This document shows, one piece after another, positions 13,631 to 23,667 of a stretch of DNA of 37,692 nt. The notes below the pieces were generated by a model. It searched no databases. It saw only the letters and a program-made list of their open reading frames with translations, and was not told the origin of the DNA. The translations under genes and the position numbers were made by a program. The stretch is from contig CAMPET010000035.1 of NCBI GenBank assembly GCA_946803715.1, forward strand, positions 253,390 through 291,081, written 5' to 3'. Each line of letters begins with the position of its first letter. Position 1 is the stretch's first letter. The stretch is from Beroe ovata (taxonomy: Eukaryota; Ctenophora; Nuda; Beroida; Beroidae).

Positions 13631-13837
13631 CTAATTATTTCCTACACATTGAATTGACAGCTCATACTTGCATAGAACAAGGCCAGCAGACTTCCTGACT
13701 TGTTCACTCAAAAAACCAATTAGCCATAGCATCAGAGTTGCAAGTAACAAAATGTACAAAATAAGCTCACTGGGCTTGATCATTGAATAGAGCTTATGGG
13801 CCTCGCTTTTGACTTTGAGCAATCGGAAATTCGCCAT
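13631..13837 (-). CDS. possible small membrane protein or first exon
   Basis: A 68-codon ATG-to-TAG frame starts in a strong context (ATCAACATGG). A basic N-terminus (MANFRLLKVKSEAHK) is followed by a hydrophobic span at residues about 24-42 rich in Leu and Ile, which fits a single membrane helix. A possible donor (AAGTATGAG) near residue 58 means it could instead be a first exon. I do not recognise a family. It starts opposite the plus-strand candidate at 13836, and the two start codons overlap in one CATG. Confidence 0.25.
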   Translation of the reverse strand: MANFRLLKVKSEAHKLYSMIKPSELILYILLLATLMLWLIGFLSEQVRKSAGLVLCKYELSIQCVGNN

Positions 13838-14015
13838 GTTGATAGACCATTATATCACTGAAATGAAAGCTGTGCAGAGTAATGTGGACAAGACGCAGGA
13901 CATGGTCAGGGACTCAGGGAAGAACACGAGGTTTTATAGTTATACGAGGAGTAGGGCTGCGCAGTGCATGGAGATAGCTGAGGATTTGACTGCATCTATC
14001 ATGACTCGCACTATA
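13836..14015 (+). CDS. possible first exon, unidentified
   Basis: ATG in the CCATGT context opens a frame that reads MLIDHYITEMKAVQSNVDKT and continues with charged, probably helical sequence to ACTATAG, where a good donor GTATGA follows in phase 1. The composition looks coding and has a weak coiled-coil character. No downstream exon could be assigned. The alternative is a chance open frame opposite the minus-strand candidate. Confidence 0.22.
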
Positions 14016-14099
14016 GGTATGACTCACTGCTTCCCATTCCCAATGGGTATAAGATCATGCTATATGACATTATTAACAATGGAGTAGAGGAGATGGACG

Positions 14100-15815
14100 A
14101 GGGATTATAGCATGCGGCATGGTGATGAGGTTACTCGAATACGATCACACACTGCATATATTGGAATGCCATTATATACACCCACCATACCCTCCTTCCC
14201 TCCCGTTAGATTGAGAAGTGCGTGGCGGTAGAGAGAGAATGCGAGATGTATTTCCAGCTGCGAAAATAGTGCTCGTATGATAATCGCTGAGAAAAATGGT
14301 GTGTAAACTGTTGTGGATATACTTCCACCTGTTGAAATTCACCCACCATCCCCTTTTGCGCCAAAAAGTGTGTTCAATTTTATTCACCATCCCATTCCTT
14401 CAGTTTCAGCAACCACATTTGCTTATGGTGATCTTTATTAAATTTAATTATTCAATAAGTACACCGGATCGAATAATATGCTGATAGCTCAATTATGCAA
14501 CTGGTAAAATCAAAGGCCGTGAGGAGTAGCGCCCGTGAGAAGCAGCGCCAGCAAGAGAGGAGAGAAAGAAGAAGGTGGTGAACTGTTCATGATATATTGC
14601 ACACATGATATATTGCACACATGATTGCGCGCTACCATTTGACACGTGGTACAGTTTAATTCCGATATGTGACAATGGAGGGTGGGCAATGTTAGCATTG
14701 AACTTGCGTCGGCCCCTGTGTTATTGTCAAGATGATCATCTCCTTATAATGCCTTCATATATCACACTTCATGCGCAAAATTGAAATTAAATTCTTGATC
14801 CCATGAAAGCTCTTACTATAATGGGAAGATCATGTCCTTTTGTTGGATCTACCAACGATCACGCGCGCTCTTACCGACATATATCATGCAAGATTCATTG
14901 AATTGCGTGGACATGGGCATTGGACAGCCTATAATAACTGGAGCCCAGCTCACACTCTCACAGTCATCTATGTGATGCGTATTGACAAACGCAAATGGCA
15001 TGACTCTTCCTACTCCCCTGTGTGTCCCCTAGCCCTGCCCTATAATAACACTTCATAATCATCATGATCGGCTCCAATGCGGCAAATATCAGAGCACTCT
15101 CAATTGCGTCAAGCACACATAGCTTGTGGGGTCTGTGCCAGCGATATCGCGGCCACAACTTAGTGCGGCCTGTATTAAAGGGAAGAAATTTGAATATCAA
15201 CGACTGGGATTCGTACGTTCTGCATGTAATCAATTGTCATTTACATAAGCATATTGCGCCCTAATGCCCTATTGTGCTGTGTATATTTTGCATCGCAGGG
15301 AAAGGTTGAAGATGGGTGAATCTGATTTGCAATTAAATGAAAAAGCCGAACAACGGATGCAAGTGATTGTCATTCAGTTCACATAATATATGCCTTATAA
15401 TCAGAATCAAAAGAAATGGTATAAACTAGGGATTTACAGTGCTCCATCACAGACTCTAAACAAGCTGAACCCATAACCACGCAATGTATACAAATGAATA
15501 TATTCATATCATATCATCAGATTTCCAATTGAGTAACCCCGATCTCTAGATATAATTCAACAGCTTCTGCAGAATTTGACCTCATCTCCGACCCTATCAT
15601 TGATAACAGGTAGAATTTCTCTATAACTATAAGTTCTCATAATTCTCTGGCTTGGGAAGAATTCAAAGCGGATGTACCATGATATGGTTCGTCATGATCA
15701 AACTACAGTTTGACACCACGCTGGAATTAGGAGCTGCACCCGCTTACGATGACCGTATCGTGACACCACTTCGTGGAAGCAAGGGAATAGTGAAGTAGTG
15801 TCAAGGGCATCCTAG
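14100..15815. other. intergenic, nothing recognised
   Basis: Between the exon-like pieces near 14 kb and the kinase I see only short open frames, AT-rich sequence and a duplicated CATGATATATTGCACA motif near 14588-14624. No gene is supported. Confidence 0.5.
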
Positions 15816-15816
15816 G

Positions 15817-15824
15817 TATAAATA
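15817..15824 (+). promoter_or_regulatory. TATA-box-like TATAAATA directly before the first kinase ATG
   Basis: TATAAATA ends one base before the ATG at 15825. If it acts as a TATA box, transcription would begin roughly 25-30 bp downstream. That would leave the first ATG out of the mRNA and make the ATG at 15909 the start. A match this short in AT-rich DNA may be chance. Confidence 0.35.
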
Positions 15825-16724
15825 ATGGGGTGTCAGAGCTTGTCAGCATCTAGTTTCACCTTAATTTCTCAATTTCTGCTTGTTACAACTCTCTCTGAAT
15901 CTCTGATCATGGGTTCCTGTGCTTCTCGCCGAAACAGCTCAGAGGATACTCTCGACAAGCAGGAGGGTGTAGTATCCTGTTTTGAGGGAAATTACGAGGT
16001 ACTGCAGAAAATTGGGTCCGGTGGGTTCGGGACAATTTACAAAGTTAGACATATTTCAGGCGAAGAGCTGGTAGCGAAGAAGATCGAAGGAGGCACTGAC
16101 ATTCCACGGGAAGCAACCATCATGACGGAAATCAACCATCCACACATCATCCGCCTCCTCGAGTTCTTCTCACAATCCTCTTGGACCATCCTCATCTTGG
16201 AGTTCCTCCCCGACAGCATGGACCTGTTCGACTACATCGTCATCAAGCGCCGCATCACGGAGAAGAACTCGAAGCACATCCTCCGGCAGCTGACCGACGC
16301 CCTGTGTTACCTTCATGAGGACATGGAGGTAGCACACCTCGACATCAAGCCCGAGAACATCCTCATACTACCGAAGACGGGGGACATCAAACTCATCGAC
16401 TTCGGAGCCTGCCAGCAGATCTCGCCCTACCTCCTCACCTCCTTCAAAGGAACCCGACAGTACGCCTCGCCAGAAATCCTCTTTCAACGCTCCTTCGATC
16501 CTGTTGCTGCTGATATTTGGGCTGTTGGGGTGACCTTGTTCAAGATGGTCATGGGACACCTTCCCTTCAAGCGATCACGTGACTACCTCGCTCCTCTTGT
16601 GTTCAGACACACAGATGTGTCCAACATTTGCCTGGAGACGATCGCTATAATCCTCAACCCCAATCCTCAACTCCGGCCTGCCAATATCAGAGATGTAAGC
16701 GAATGCTACTGGCTCAACTCATAG
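15825..16724 (+). CDS. intronless serine/threonine protein kinase, PIM/CAMK-like
   Basis: A single open frame of 299 codons encodes a complete protein kinase domain. Visible motifs are the glycine loop GSGGFG (64-69), VAKK with the ATP lysine at 86, the alpha-C glutamate near 96, catalytic HLDIKPEN (171-178, Leu replacing the Arg of HRD), DFG (192-194), SPE (215-217) and DIWAVG. The sequence after the hinge (LEFLPDSMDLFDYI) resembles PIM kinases, which fits the missing HRD arginine poorly but the overall CAMK-like lobe well. Two in-frame starts exist: MGCQSLS at 15825 and MGSCASRR at 15909. Both have Gly2 and a nearby Cys, as in N-myristoylated and palmitoylated proteins, so membrane attachment is likely either way. 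The gene lacks introns and is GC-richer than its surroundings, unlike its multi-exon neighbours, so retroposition is a reasonable guess. It converges on STX17. Confidence 0.9.
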   Translation: MGCQSLSASSFTLISQFLLVTTLSESLIMGSCASRRNSSEDTLDKQEGVVSCFEGNYEVLQKIGSGGFGTIYKVRHISGEELVAKKIEGGTDIPREATIMTEINHPHIIRLLEFFSQSSWTILILEFLPDSMDLFDYIVIKRRITEKNSKHILRQLTDALCYLHEDMEVAHLDIKPENILILPKTGDIKLIDFGACQQISPYLLTSFKGTRQYASPEILFQRSFDPVAADIWAVGVTLFKMVMGHLPFKRSRDYLAPLVFRHTDVSNICLETIAIILNPNPQLRPANIRDVSECYWLNS

Positions 16725-16753
16725 CTCGGAGATCAATTCTAGTGTCACTATTT

Positions 16754-16846
16754 GATATTTATTTATTTATTTGATATTTATTTATTTATTTGATATTTAT
16801 TTATTTATTTGATATTTATCTATTTATTTGATATTTATTTATTTGA
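16754..16846. repeat. 19-bp tandem repeat GATATTTATTTATTTATTT, 5 copies
   Basis: Five head-to-tail units begin at 16754, 16773, 16792, 16811 and 16830, the last one shortened. On the plus strand, in the 3' UTR of the kinase, they read as overlapping AUUUA and UUAUUUAUU AU-rich elements. On the minus strand, downstream of the STX17 stop, they supply many AATAAA poly(A) hexamers. Confidence 0.95.
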
Positions 16847-16947
16847 CAACAAATCTTGTTGTACAACTTAGACGCGGATGTGTGGAATCGCAATTATGAT
16901 TCAGAACAACATGGTAACATTTATCAATCCAAACAAATCTGATACAA

Positions 16948-16965
16948 AATAAACAACACAATAAA
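16948..16965 (+). promoter_or_regulatory. two AATAAA poly(A) signals for the kinase transcript
   Basis: AATAAA occurs at 16948-16953 and 16960-16965 on the plus strand, 224-236 nt after the kinase stop codon and directly next to the STX17 stop codon. Cleavage 10-30 nt further on would place the kinase 3' end antisense to the last STX17 coding exon. Confidence 0.55.
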
Positions 16966-16969
16966 ATCA

Positions 16970-18395
16970 TCATTTATCGTCCAACTGTACATATTCGCCA
17001 CTATCGTCTGACAACACATCATCTTGATACGCTCCTAGTGTTGGAGCTTCGAGCATGCCCGGAACGGCATCTGGTTCAGTGTTCACACGATTTCTTAGGA
17101 ATTTCCCTCCCTTGTAGCCCGCATAGCTTCCAATCGCTGCCGTGAAAAGTCCTGCAATTTTAAACCCGGCGAGAATTCCGATGGGGCCACCGACCAAACC
17201 GCCTGAAACGAACAGTCAAATTGCCATTTTGTGACACTTTTCTTGCGCGCGGGCTGCGCTAAGTCACTTTTCTGCGCGCGGCTAACCACAGTTTTGTCAC
17301 ATGTTCGCTAGTACTAAAAGATGTTTTGGTGTTTTTGGGACGTAGTGGACAAATAAACGCTTACCGACAACAGCCCCCACAACTGGTACAGCCGCAAATC
17401 GTGCTCGCCTGGCCTTAATTATCTCGAGTAACCCAAGGGAGGTGTTCTCTTTAGCTTGTTCAACATGAGCCTCGATAGAGTTCAGTTCCTCTTGCTGACC
17501 ATGGACCATGTGTGACAGCTTAGCCATGATTTCAGCGACGTCCTGCAATAGCGGACATCTCGTTTTAGCACACGTGTGCGAAGCAACGTGGGTTATCAGT
17601 TCGCACATATTAATGAACCATCCCTTTCAATAAGTCCTAATCTAACTGAGATCAGAGATACGCGGTACCTGTATATCCTGTTGAAGTTGTCCCCAACTCT
17701 TTGCAGCAGCTTCCAATTGGACCAAGTCTTCCTCCTGCTTCTGCTTGGCTTGCAATGATGTTAGCTCTGGGTGTGGGCCTTGTTCAAGCTCCATCCCCTG
17801 AACTGAGGGTCCAGGTACTTCATAGCCAGATAATACAGATGAACTATCGATACCATCGAGACTGTTATCGAGCTGAAATGAACATCCAGTGAACCATGAA
17901 TTTAGTCATGAAGAACGTGAAATTGTGAGTCCCCAATGCTTATCAATCGTTCATATCAGAACTGACAGAGACCCGTGAAACCTTACCTCAACAAAGGCAA
18001 CAATTTGATCAAAGGCTTCCTCTCGTAGCGTCTTAACCTGACTTCTAAACTTCAATTGATCATCGTAACCCAGCCTGTTCTGAACTTCATCTAGCTCTCT
18101 CAGACATGAATTCAGACTCCTGTAAAATAATTGTAAATTCAGTTTAACCTTGTCGATCACTGATTGCATAAAAATAAGTTCTAGCAGATTCCAAGTGATT
18201 TCTCATTGCTCACTTGAAAGTTTTCGATGCGGCTATTTGCTCCCTATTGAGCGCCCTAATATCACCCCGTTCCCGAATATCCCTGATGGCCGCGACATGG
18301 GCGCTCAGTTTCCCATATAGGGGCGGGAGTGCGTCCCTGAACCTCTGTAACGAGTACTCTACACTTCGTAGGGAGAGCTGAGGAGGCCTGGACAT
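16970..18395 (-). CDS. STX17: syntaxin-17, autophagosomal Qa-SNARE
   Basis: Five exons in transcript order: 18395-18214, 18119-17987, 17872-17669, 17542-17365 and 17202-16970. All phases close, giving 309 residues (human about 302). STX17 drives fusion of autophagosomes with lysosomes, with SNAP29 and VAMP8. Residues 1 to about 130 form the N-terminal helical region. The Q-SNARE segment runs about 160-225, with GQQEELNSI at 188-196 at the central layer. A glycine-rich double membrane hairpin spans about 226-266 (GGPIGILAGFKIAG, GYKGGK), the hallmark of STX17 and needed for autophagosome insertion. WGQL at 165-168 sits where human STX17 has its LC3-interacting WETL. The C-terminus ends in EYVQLDDK, a second LIR-like motif. 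Intron 4 contains GC-rich GCGCGC repeat sequence. The identity is firm from the membrane hairpin and the SNARE motif. Confidence 0.93.
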
Positions 18396-19029
18396 GACAT
18401 TTCCAGTCTCTAGCTGGACTAGTCCTAGAGATTGAGAGAGAGTGAGTGAGAATTGGAGGCAGGAGAAATGAGAATAAATATTGTGACAATGAACATTAAG
18501 TGATGATTGTTACAGAAAGTTAGCCGGAGATAGTCAGACTACCGGTGAAGAATGAAACATCAATTATATCTGCAATGATATCGTATACCAGATACTTTAT
18601 ATCAAGATACTAAATACATCTGACATGTTAATGAGTTAATGAGTTCTATAATCACTGTAGGAGCTAACCAAATTGTTCTCAAAGTAAAGTGGTTCTAACA
18701 GCACCGAAGCCTCATTGTCTTATTACGCATGTTAATACCGATTCGAAGTTGATTACTTGCACTTTACCATTAACCTGATACCTAAACTGTCGCATGGCTT
18801 TTCAGATATTAATCAAAACATTCATAATTTAGTAACAAACTCCACTCAAATTATCAAGTCACAAATCAAAGCATCAAGTTAGTAATAGTAATCACCGTGA
18901 AATAACAACAAATTGAGGAAATAACGGGATCTCGCGACTCGCTGGTTTATACTATCAAGGATAAATAACGTCATCCAAAGATGTCATCCGGAATGAACTT
19001 AATTGTTTGGGCGTTTGCCAATACCGCAA
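18396..19029. other. intergenic between STX17 start and AP1S stop
   Basis: 634 bp separates two co-oriented genes. It must hold the STX17 promoter and the AP1S 3' UTR. No canonical TATA box or AATAAA on the minus strand was seen. Confidence 0.6.
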
Positions 19030-19859
19030 CTACGGGAGTCCACTTGCTAATCCGAGTTTTTTCTTGTCTGCCATTTCGTCTAGCCCGGTTTTACTTTCTG
19101 TTTCATCTTGAAGCATGTCCTGGGCTGCTATAGCTTTCAACACACTTTTCTTACTTGTTTCCTAAATTGGAGTCAGTTTCAGAATGAAGAAGTGCGTTAT
19201 TTGAAATGGAGAAAATATAAAATCAAGGACTCGTCAATTACAGGGTTGTTGTTATAACGGAATAGCAATGTTTACCTGAACTTCTCCACCAATGAGCAGT
19301 TCATCGAGGACGAAATACGCTTTCTCAAAGTTGAATATGATATCTAGCTCACAGACACTTCCAAAATACTTATCCAACAGCTCAACATACCTGAATTATG
19401 TACGGGACTTGTGAAAACAGTATCATCAAGACGATGTTACTACAATAAAGACAAAAACCTTGAGATCACAAACACCGATACATACATAAGGACATACGTC
19501 ATACACAAGGACACACACAAATAGTCGCACACACACGCGCGCGCACGTCGCACACACAAGCACACACACATAATCAGTGTCCAATTAAGTGTGCAATAAT
19601 ACCTGTGAATAACTTCAAGTGTCAGAAGTTCATTATCAGAGTTATCAATAGCTACACAGAAGAAGAGACTAGCGTATCGCTTGTACACGATCTTCTGATC
19701 CCGATACTCGAGGAAGGAGCACATCTTGGGTTTGCGGCTCAGGATGAGGGTGATGAGCTCACGGGTGGTCCGCCGTTTCTCTTTCTGCAGAGTCGGGTTG
19801 TACCACTTCTGTAGTCGGAGCTTGCCCTGCCGACTGAATAGCAGCATGAACTGTATCAT
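19030..19859 (-). CDS. AP1S: AP-1 complex subunit sigma-1
   Basis: Exons 19859-19603, 19390-19276 and 19161-19030 encode 167 residues (human AP1S1-3 about 155-160). The protein is the small subunit of the clathrin adaptor AP-1 at the trans-Golgi network and endosomes; with gamma-adaptin it binds acidic dileucine sorting signals. Near-identical family blocks are visible: [17 protein letters not shown] at the start, [40 protein letters not shown], and [25 protein letters not shown] and LEYRD identify sigma-1 rather than sigma-2 (AP-2). The start MIQFMLLF is set by homology. An upstream in-frame extension is open, and a TTTAG lies just before the ATG, so a separate first exon coding only Met (as in vertebrates) is possible. 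Intron 1 contains a (CA)n tract at about 19490-19575. Confidence 0.95.
19490..19575. repeat. (CA)n tract within AP1S intron 1
   Basis: CA dinucleotides interrupted by CGCGCG. The open frame that runs from the AP1S exon through this intron into a Cys/Val-rich stretch is an intron-retention artefact. Confidence 0.8.
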
Positions 19860-20127
19860 TGCTAAAGTGATGCGGGCATGTGTGTTAGTGCCGGCCGAGT
19901 GTAGTGGTTTATAGATCAAGAGAGACAGATAGAATTCGGGAAAAATCTAATTCCTTACTCTCGAATCAAGTATGCGAATACTGCATAACACTGGGTCAAG
20001 ATTCAAAAATCAGATATTTCAGGGGTAAGGAAGGGCTGAAATGAATCAAATATATCAATTCGTCAGCTTAGATACGGAAACAACTAAATACAACTGAATA
20101 TAAAACTTGTTAAACTCGCTTCACAGT

Positions 20128-20140
20128 TTATTCATTTATT
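20128..20140 (-). promoter_or_regulatory. paired AATAAA poly(A) signals for MEAF6
   Basis: TTTATT at 20128-20133 and 20135-20140 reads as two AATAAA hexamers on the minus strand, about 125-135 nt after the MEAF6 stop codon. That is a normal distance for a short 3' UTR. Confidence 0.6.
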
Positions 20141-20264
20141 CAACACTCCCCTGATCATGTACACGCTGGCCATATCAAATCGACAAGCAACTATCCCACG
20201 AGTGTGCCCGTAGCAAATGATACGATCTGGTCATCAGGAAAATTCTCTCCTCGAGCTATATTAC

Positions 20265-20725
20265 TCAGTACGGAGCTTCCTTCTTCTTCACCTTCTTACT
20301 CTTCTTCTGAATGAAGTGTTTCTCACTCTCTGCGTCACTCTGCTCATTGTTAACAGCTGCCATCGAGCTCACTGAACTCCTGAGTTAGATAAAATGGGAA
20401 TACGGGGGAATTTCCCCTCCCCACCCCATCGGGAAATTGTGGGTCAGGAAGATTCATCAGAGTACAGTTTCAAATCATACCTGCTGAAAAGTCGTTCATT
20501 CTCAGTGAACTTCTTGTCCCTGTTCTTACTGATATGATTGTTCTTGGTATTGAGGTAACCATCCCAACCTCTGACTATGTTACCATAGTGAGATGTGTCC
20601 TCTAGGTAACTGCCCTCAAACAGGTAAATCTGCCGCTCCAAATTTACCAGGTTATCCTCCAGCTCTTTCTTCTTTTGGAGTAACTCAGCATATTCCAGCT
20701 TATCTTCACTCGATATACCTGACAT
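20265..20725 (-). CDS. MEAF6: MEAF6, Eaf6-family subunit of histone acetyltransferase complexes
   Basis: Two exons, 20725-20481 and 20379-20265, join in phase 2 to give 119 residues. MEAF6/Eaf6 is a small scaffold subunit of NuA4/TIP60 and MOZ/MORF/HBO1 acetyltransferase complexes in the nucleus. The Eaf6 domain is clear: a coiled-coil segment ([20 protein letters not shown], residues about 15-34), then [23 protein letters not shown] and the [15 protein letters not shown] junction, which matches vertebrate RLFSKSSVTS. The C-terminus is a short Lys-rich tail (KKSKKVKKK). The protein is much shorter than human MEAF6 (about 190) because the acidic/basic disordered tail is reduced. The start ATG has A at -3. 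The identity is firm. Confidence 0.95.
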
Positions 20726-21213
20726 AGTGGACCTAGAGCGATGGTCTAATAATCAACATGAATGATCAATTTCATCAAATTGTAGTCTCCTATAAGGACG
20801 AAATCTGACACTGTAAAGAATAACAGCAGAATTGAAATCAGCCTTACGAGAATTAAGACTTGTGATGAAATGGATTCCATTTCTAAGTGAAATTATGCGG
20901 TCATAATGACATAATATAAGTACTGAAAATGAGGGAATATGAAATATCAATAAATATGTACCAAGATCGGTATTGATAAATAACATAGAAACGTCTCATC
21001 ATTCACGATGAAGATAGTCATCAAGGATTAAAATGCTCTCGATTGTTTAATGGATAGCACATAACAAATTGAAATATGTTAGTTAAAACTGACTTCAGCT
21101 CTTTCCTAAGGTTACCGAACTTTTAGATATTCTGACAGTTGCCTAAGTAGGTATTTCATGTATTTGCAATCCAACACAGCAAAAACAACTGGTAGACCCA
21201 TATTATGTGTTAT
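20726..21213. other. intergenic between MEAF6 and POLD2
   Basis: 488 bp between co-oriented genes must hold the MEAF6 promoter and POLD2 3' UTR. TTTAAT at about 21046 gives an ATTAAA on the minus strand as a possible POLD2 poly(A) signal. No other feature was recognised. Confidence 0.5.
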
Positions 21214-23122
21214 TCACTCCATGTCTCCCATCTCGTCATCAGGCAGGATGTTGATATCGGGTAATTCCTCATCCATTTCCTCTTCCTCTTCCTCACTATG
21301 ACCCTCGCTCTTCTCCATACACGCAGAGTCCCCGATAAGAGTGGACACAGATACCGGAAAACAGGATAAGTCCTTCAAATTCACGAGAACGACCTGGTGT
21401 GTGGAATATATATCATCTTCAGTTGGACTATACTATCTACATAGTAGATTGCATTCAGTTCCGATTGTATGATATCGTGAATCTCTAAGATAAGTTCATG
21501 AATTCAGTAATTTGTACCTGATGCGTGTCGAAGAACCGCGGTACAGCCACCACCAGTGTCCGTTGGCCCTGTTCCCCGGTCATTACAGAAGCACCGTACC
21601 TCTTCTGATTACCCACGAAGTATACATGAGGACAGTCTCGCAGGATAAACGGGTCTTCTTCCTCATAGGGATAACACGCCAGAGTGTCCGGGCATGTGGG
21701 TGCTATGTGCCTGCATTTCAGGGTCGTTTCTGCAGTCTTTACACTGTCTCGCATGTTTGTGAAGAGTTGGATGTTTTGGACGTTTTGTCCGCTCGTACCC
21801 AGGAATGATATGCCATCTATTTCGCACTCATACGGGTTGGTCACGCTTTGAAATGACGTATACTGTGCTGCCTGTAATAACACATGGGTCATAGATTGGA
21901 ATGATTTTGATACAGATTTTCCAGCTCTCATGAGACTGATGTGGGATATCATTTACCTGAGGGAAAATACACCGATGAAGGGGCTGCTGAGGAAGGGCGA
22001 ATGAAGCAGGGTCATATTGTCCAGGCATCAGATCGACAAAGATACAACTGACGAGTTGGGTCAAGACATCATCCAGCTCTTGAGCGGCAGATATACTTGC
22101 CGCCTTGACTTTGGTGCTCAAATACTTAGCTTGTTTGGCACTAGTTGTATCTCTAGTGTTTTTGCTGAGTGAGTCGCCAGCAACAATCAAACGAACAACT
22201 TTTGAGTAGAATGTCTGATCTTTCAAGGATCCAATCTGCCCTGTTATAAGATCAACTAGGAGTTGCAAGGGCATTGGATCATATGCTGGGTCACCCAAGG
22301 AAATACCACTGATGATAGCAACATACCTGAAAACCATTTCTAAGTTCCAGCTGGTAGAAACTGCTGATCATTTTCAATAATTGAGCCGCATTCAACTATT
22401 AATAAAAATATTCAAAACGCAAATTGCTAACCTATCATCAGTGAGAGGCTCTGCCAGTTCTGAGTTGAGTTGTGCAGGAAGACCACAATATGACCATTCT
22501 TGCACATGGAACTTTCCCCCAGAGGTTTCTTTTCCCAATGCACAAATAACAGATCCTGTGACTGCTTCATTGATATCGATATTACCAACTAAACTTATCC
22601 TTTGAGTCTCATCTTCCAAATAGAGGATATCTGTTTGATGAATATATCTCTTTCTTGCTGAAATAAATATCTTTGTTTAACTGATACCCTGTGATGTTCG
22701 ATAGCTACCTTGAGAAAACTAAGAATTCTCCTATTACCTGGTTTGGTTGGAAGATTGACATTCTCACTCAGTTCACGCAAAATATTGGGCTTCAATTGCA
22801 TTTGCTTAAACACAGTCCCAACAATGATACACAACTTATTTTGCTGCAAGTCATTTAGTAAAACCAATGTTTCATCAAGCCATTTATCCCTGGCAACAGC
22901 TTCCAGCATGGGTCTCATTGCAGTCAACCTAGCAGCATATAATGGGGCATACTGTCTTTTGAAGCACTTGTTTCTGAGTTTAAATTTTTCTGATAAATTT
23001 GTGTAATTGCTACTAAGTCTATCAATAGGGTCTGGAGGAGTGGTTGTTGGAGGTGATATCAGGTGATCAGCTTTTGTATCTGAAGTATGGCCAGTAACAA
23101 CATCTTTTGTTGTTAAAATCAT
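21214..23122 (-). CDS. POLD2: DNA polymerase delta subunit 2 (p50, B subunit)
   Basis: Five exons, 23122-22738, 22657-22432, 22326-21957, 21871-21518 and 21393-21214, are all in phase and give 504 residues (human 469). POLD2 links the catalytic and accessory subunits of replicative polymerase delta. It carries an OB fold and an inactive calcineurin-like phosphoesterase fold. Conserved blocks include FKRQYAPLYAARLTAMRPML, IVGTVFKQMQLKPNILREL, RYIHQTDILYLEDETQRI, AKYLSTKVKAAS, VDLMPGQYDPASFALPQQPL, NPYECEIDGISFLGTSGQNV and DPFILRDCPHVYFVGN. The start is supported by A at -3 and by homology beginning about 50 residues in. The C-terminus has an acidic tail (about 18 Asp/Glu in the last 33 residues) absent from the human protein. 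The identity is firm. Confidence 0.96.
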
Positions 23123-23667
23123 TTATAACCTGATATTGGTTAGATTAAAATAGTGAGATAAAGCTAAAAAAGAGATGGAAGTCTTGAAAATGTCGGTAGA
23201 TTGTGGTTTAAAGTGTGTTAGCTTGATAATTCAATTAACTTCAATTGAAGGACTAACAATAACATAAATAGACAAAACGACATAATCACTGCTACAAAAT
23301 GTTGCATATATCTACTCATGAAAGGTTATCTAAATAAATAAATATAATTATTGTTGAGTTGTTGTCATTCCAAGACAAGAGTGCTCAATTGCAGAATCAC
23401 AAGAGCATAAGTTGATCGTAGATTGCCCAACATCAATCATTGTTTGACTTCAATCTAAATAAATATAATAAAATAGAAAACCTGCCAAGTGGACGTGATA
23501 CACTACCCATTGGAAAGACAACAGGACATTACTTTAGAACGACAGCTAAACATGACCTGTGATCATAATCCAATGTACTTATTTGAACCAATGATTTTAT
23601 GAAGGAGCACTTGATCACAATTTGGCCATTTCTTCAAATAAGCACAGAAAATGGTGCTTGCCCGGTT

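Noticed and set aside
16037-16559. Minus-strand frames inside the kinase
   Set aside because: They are antisense shadows of a complete kinase domain with all motifs on the plus strand.
21512-21808. Plus-strand 98-codon frame
   Set aside because: It is the antisense shadow of POLD2 exon 4. Similar shadows occur at 22710-23006 and 34521-34703.
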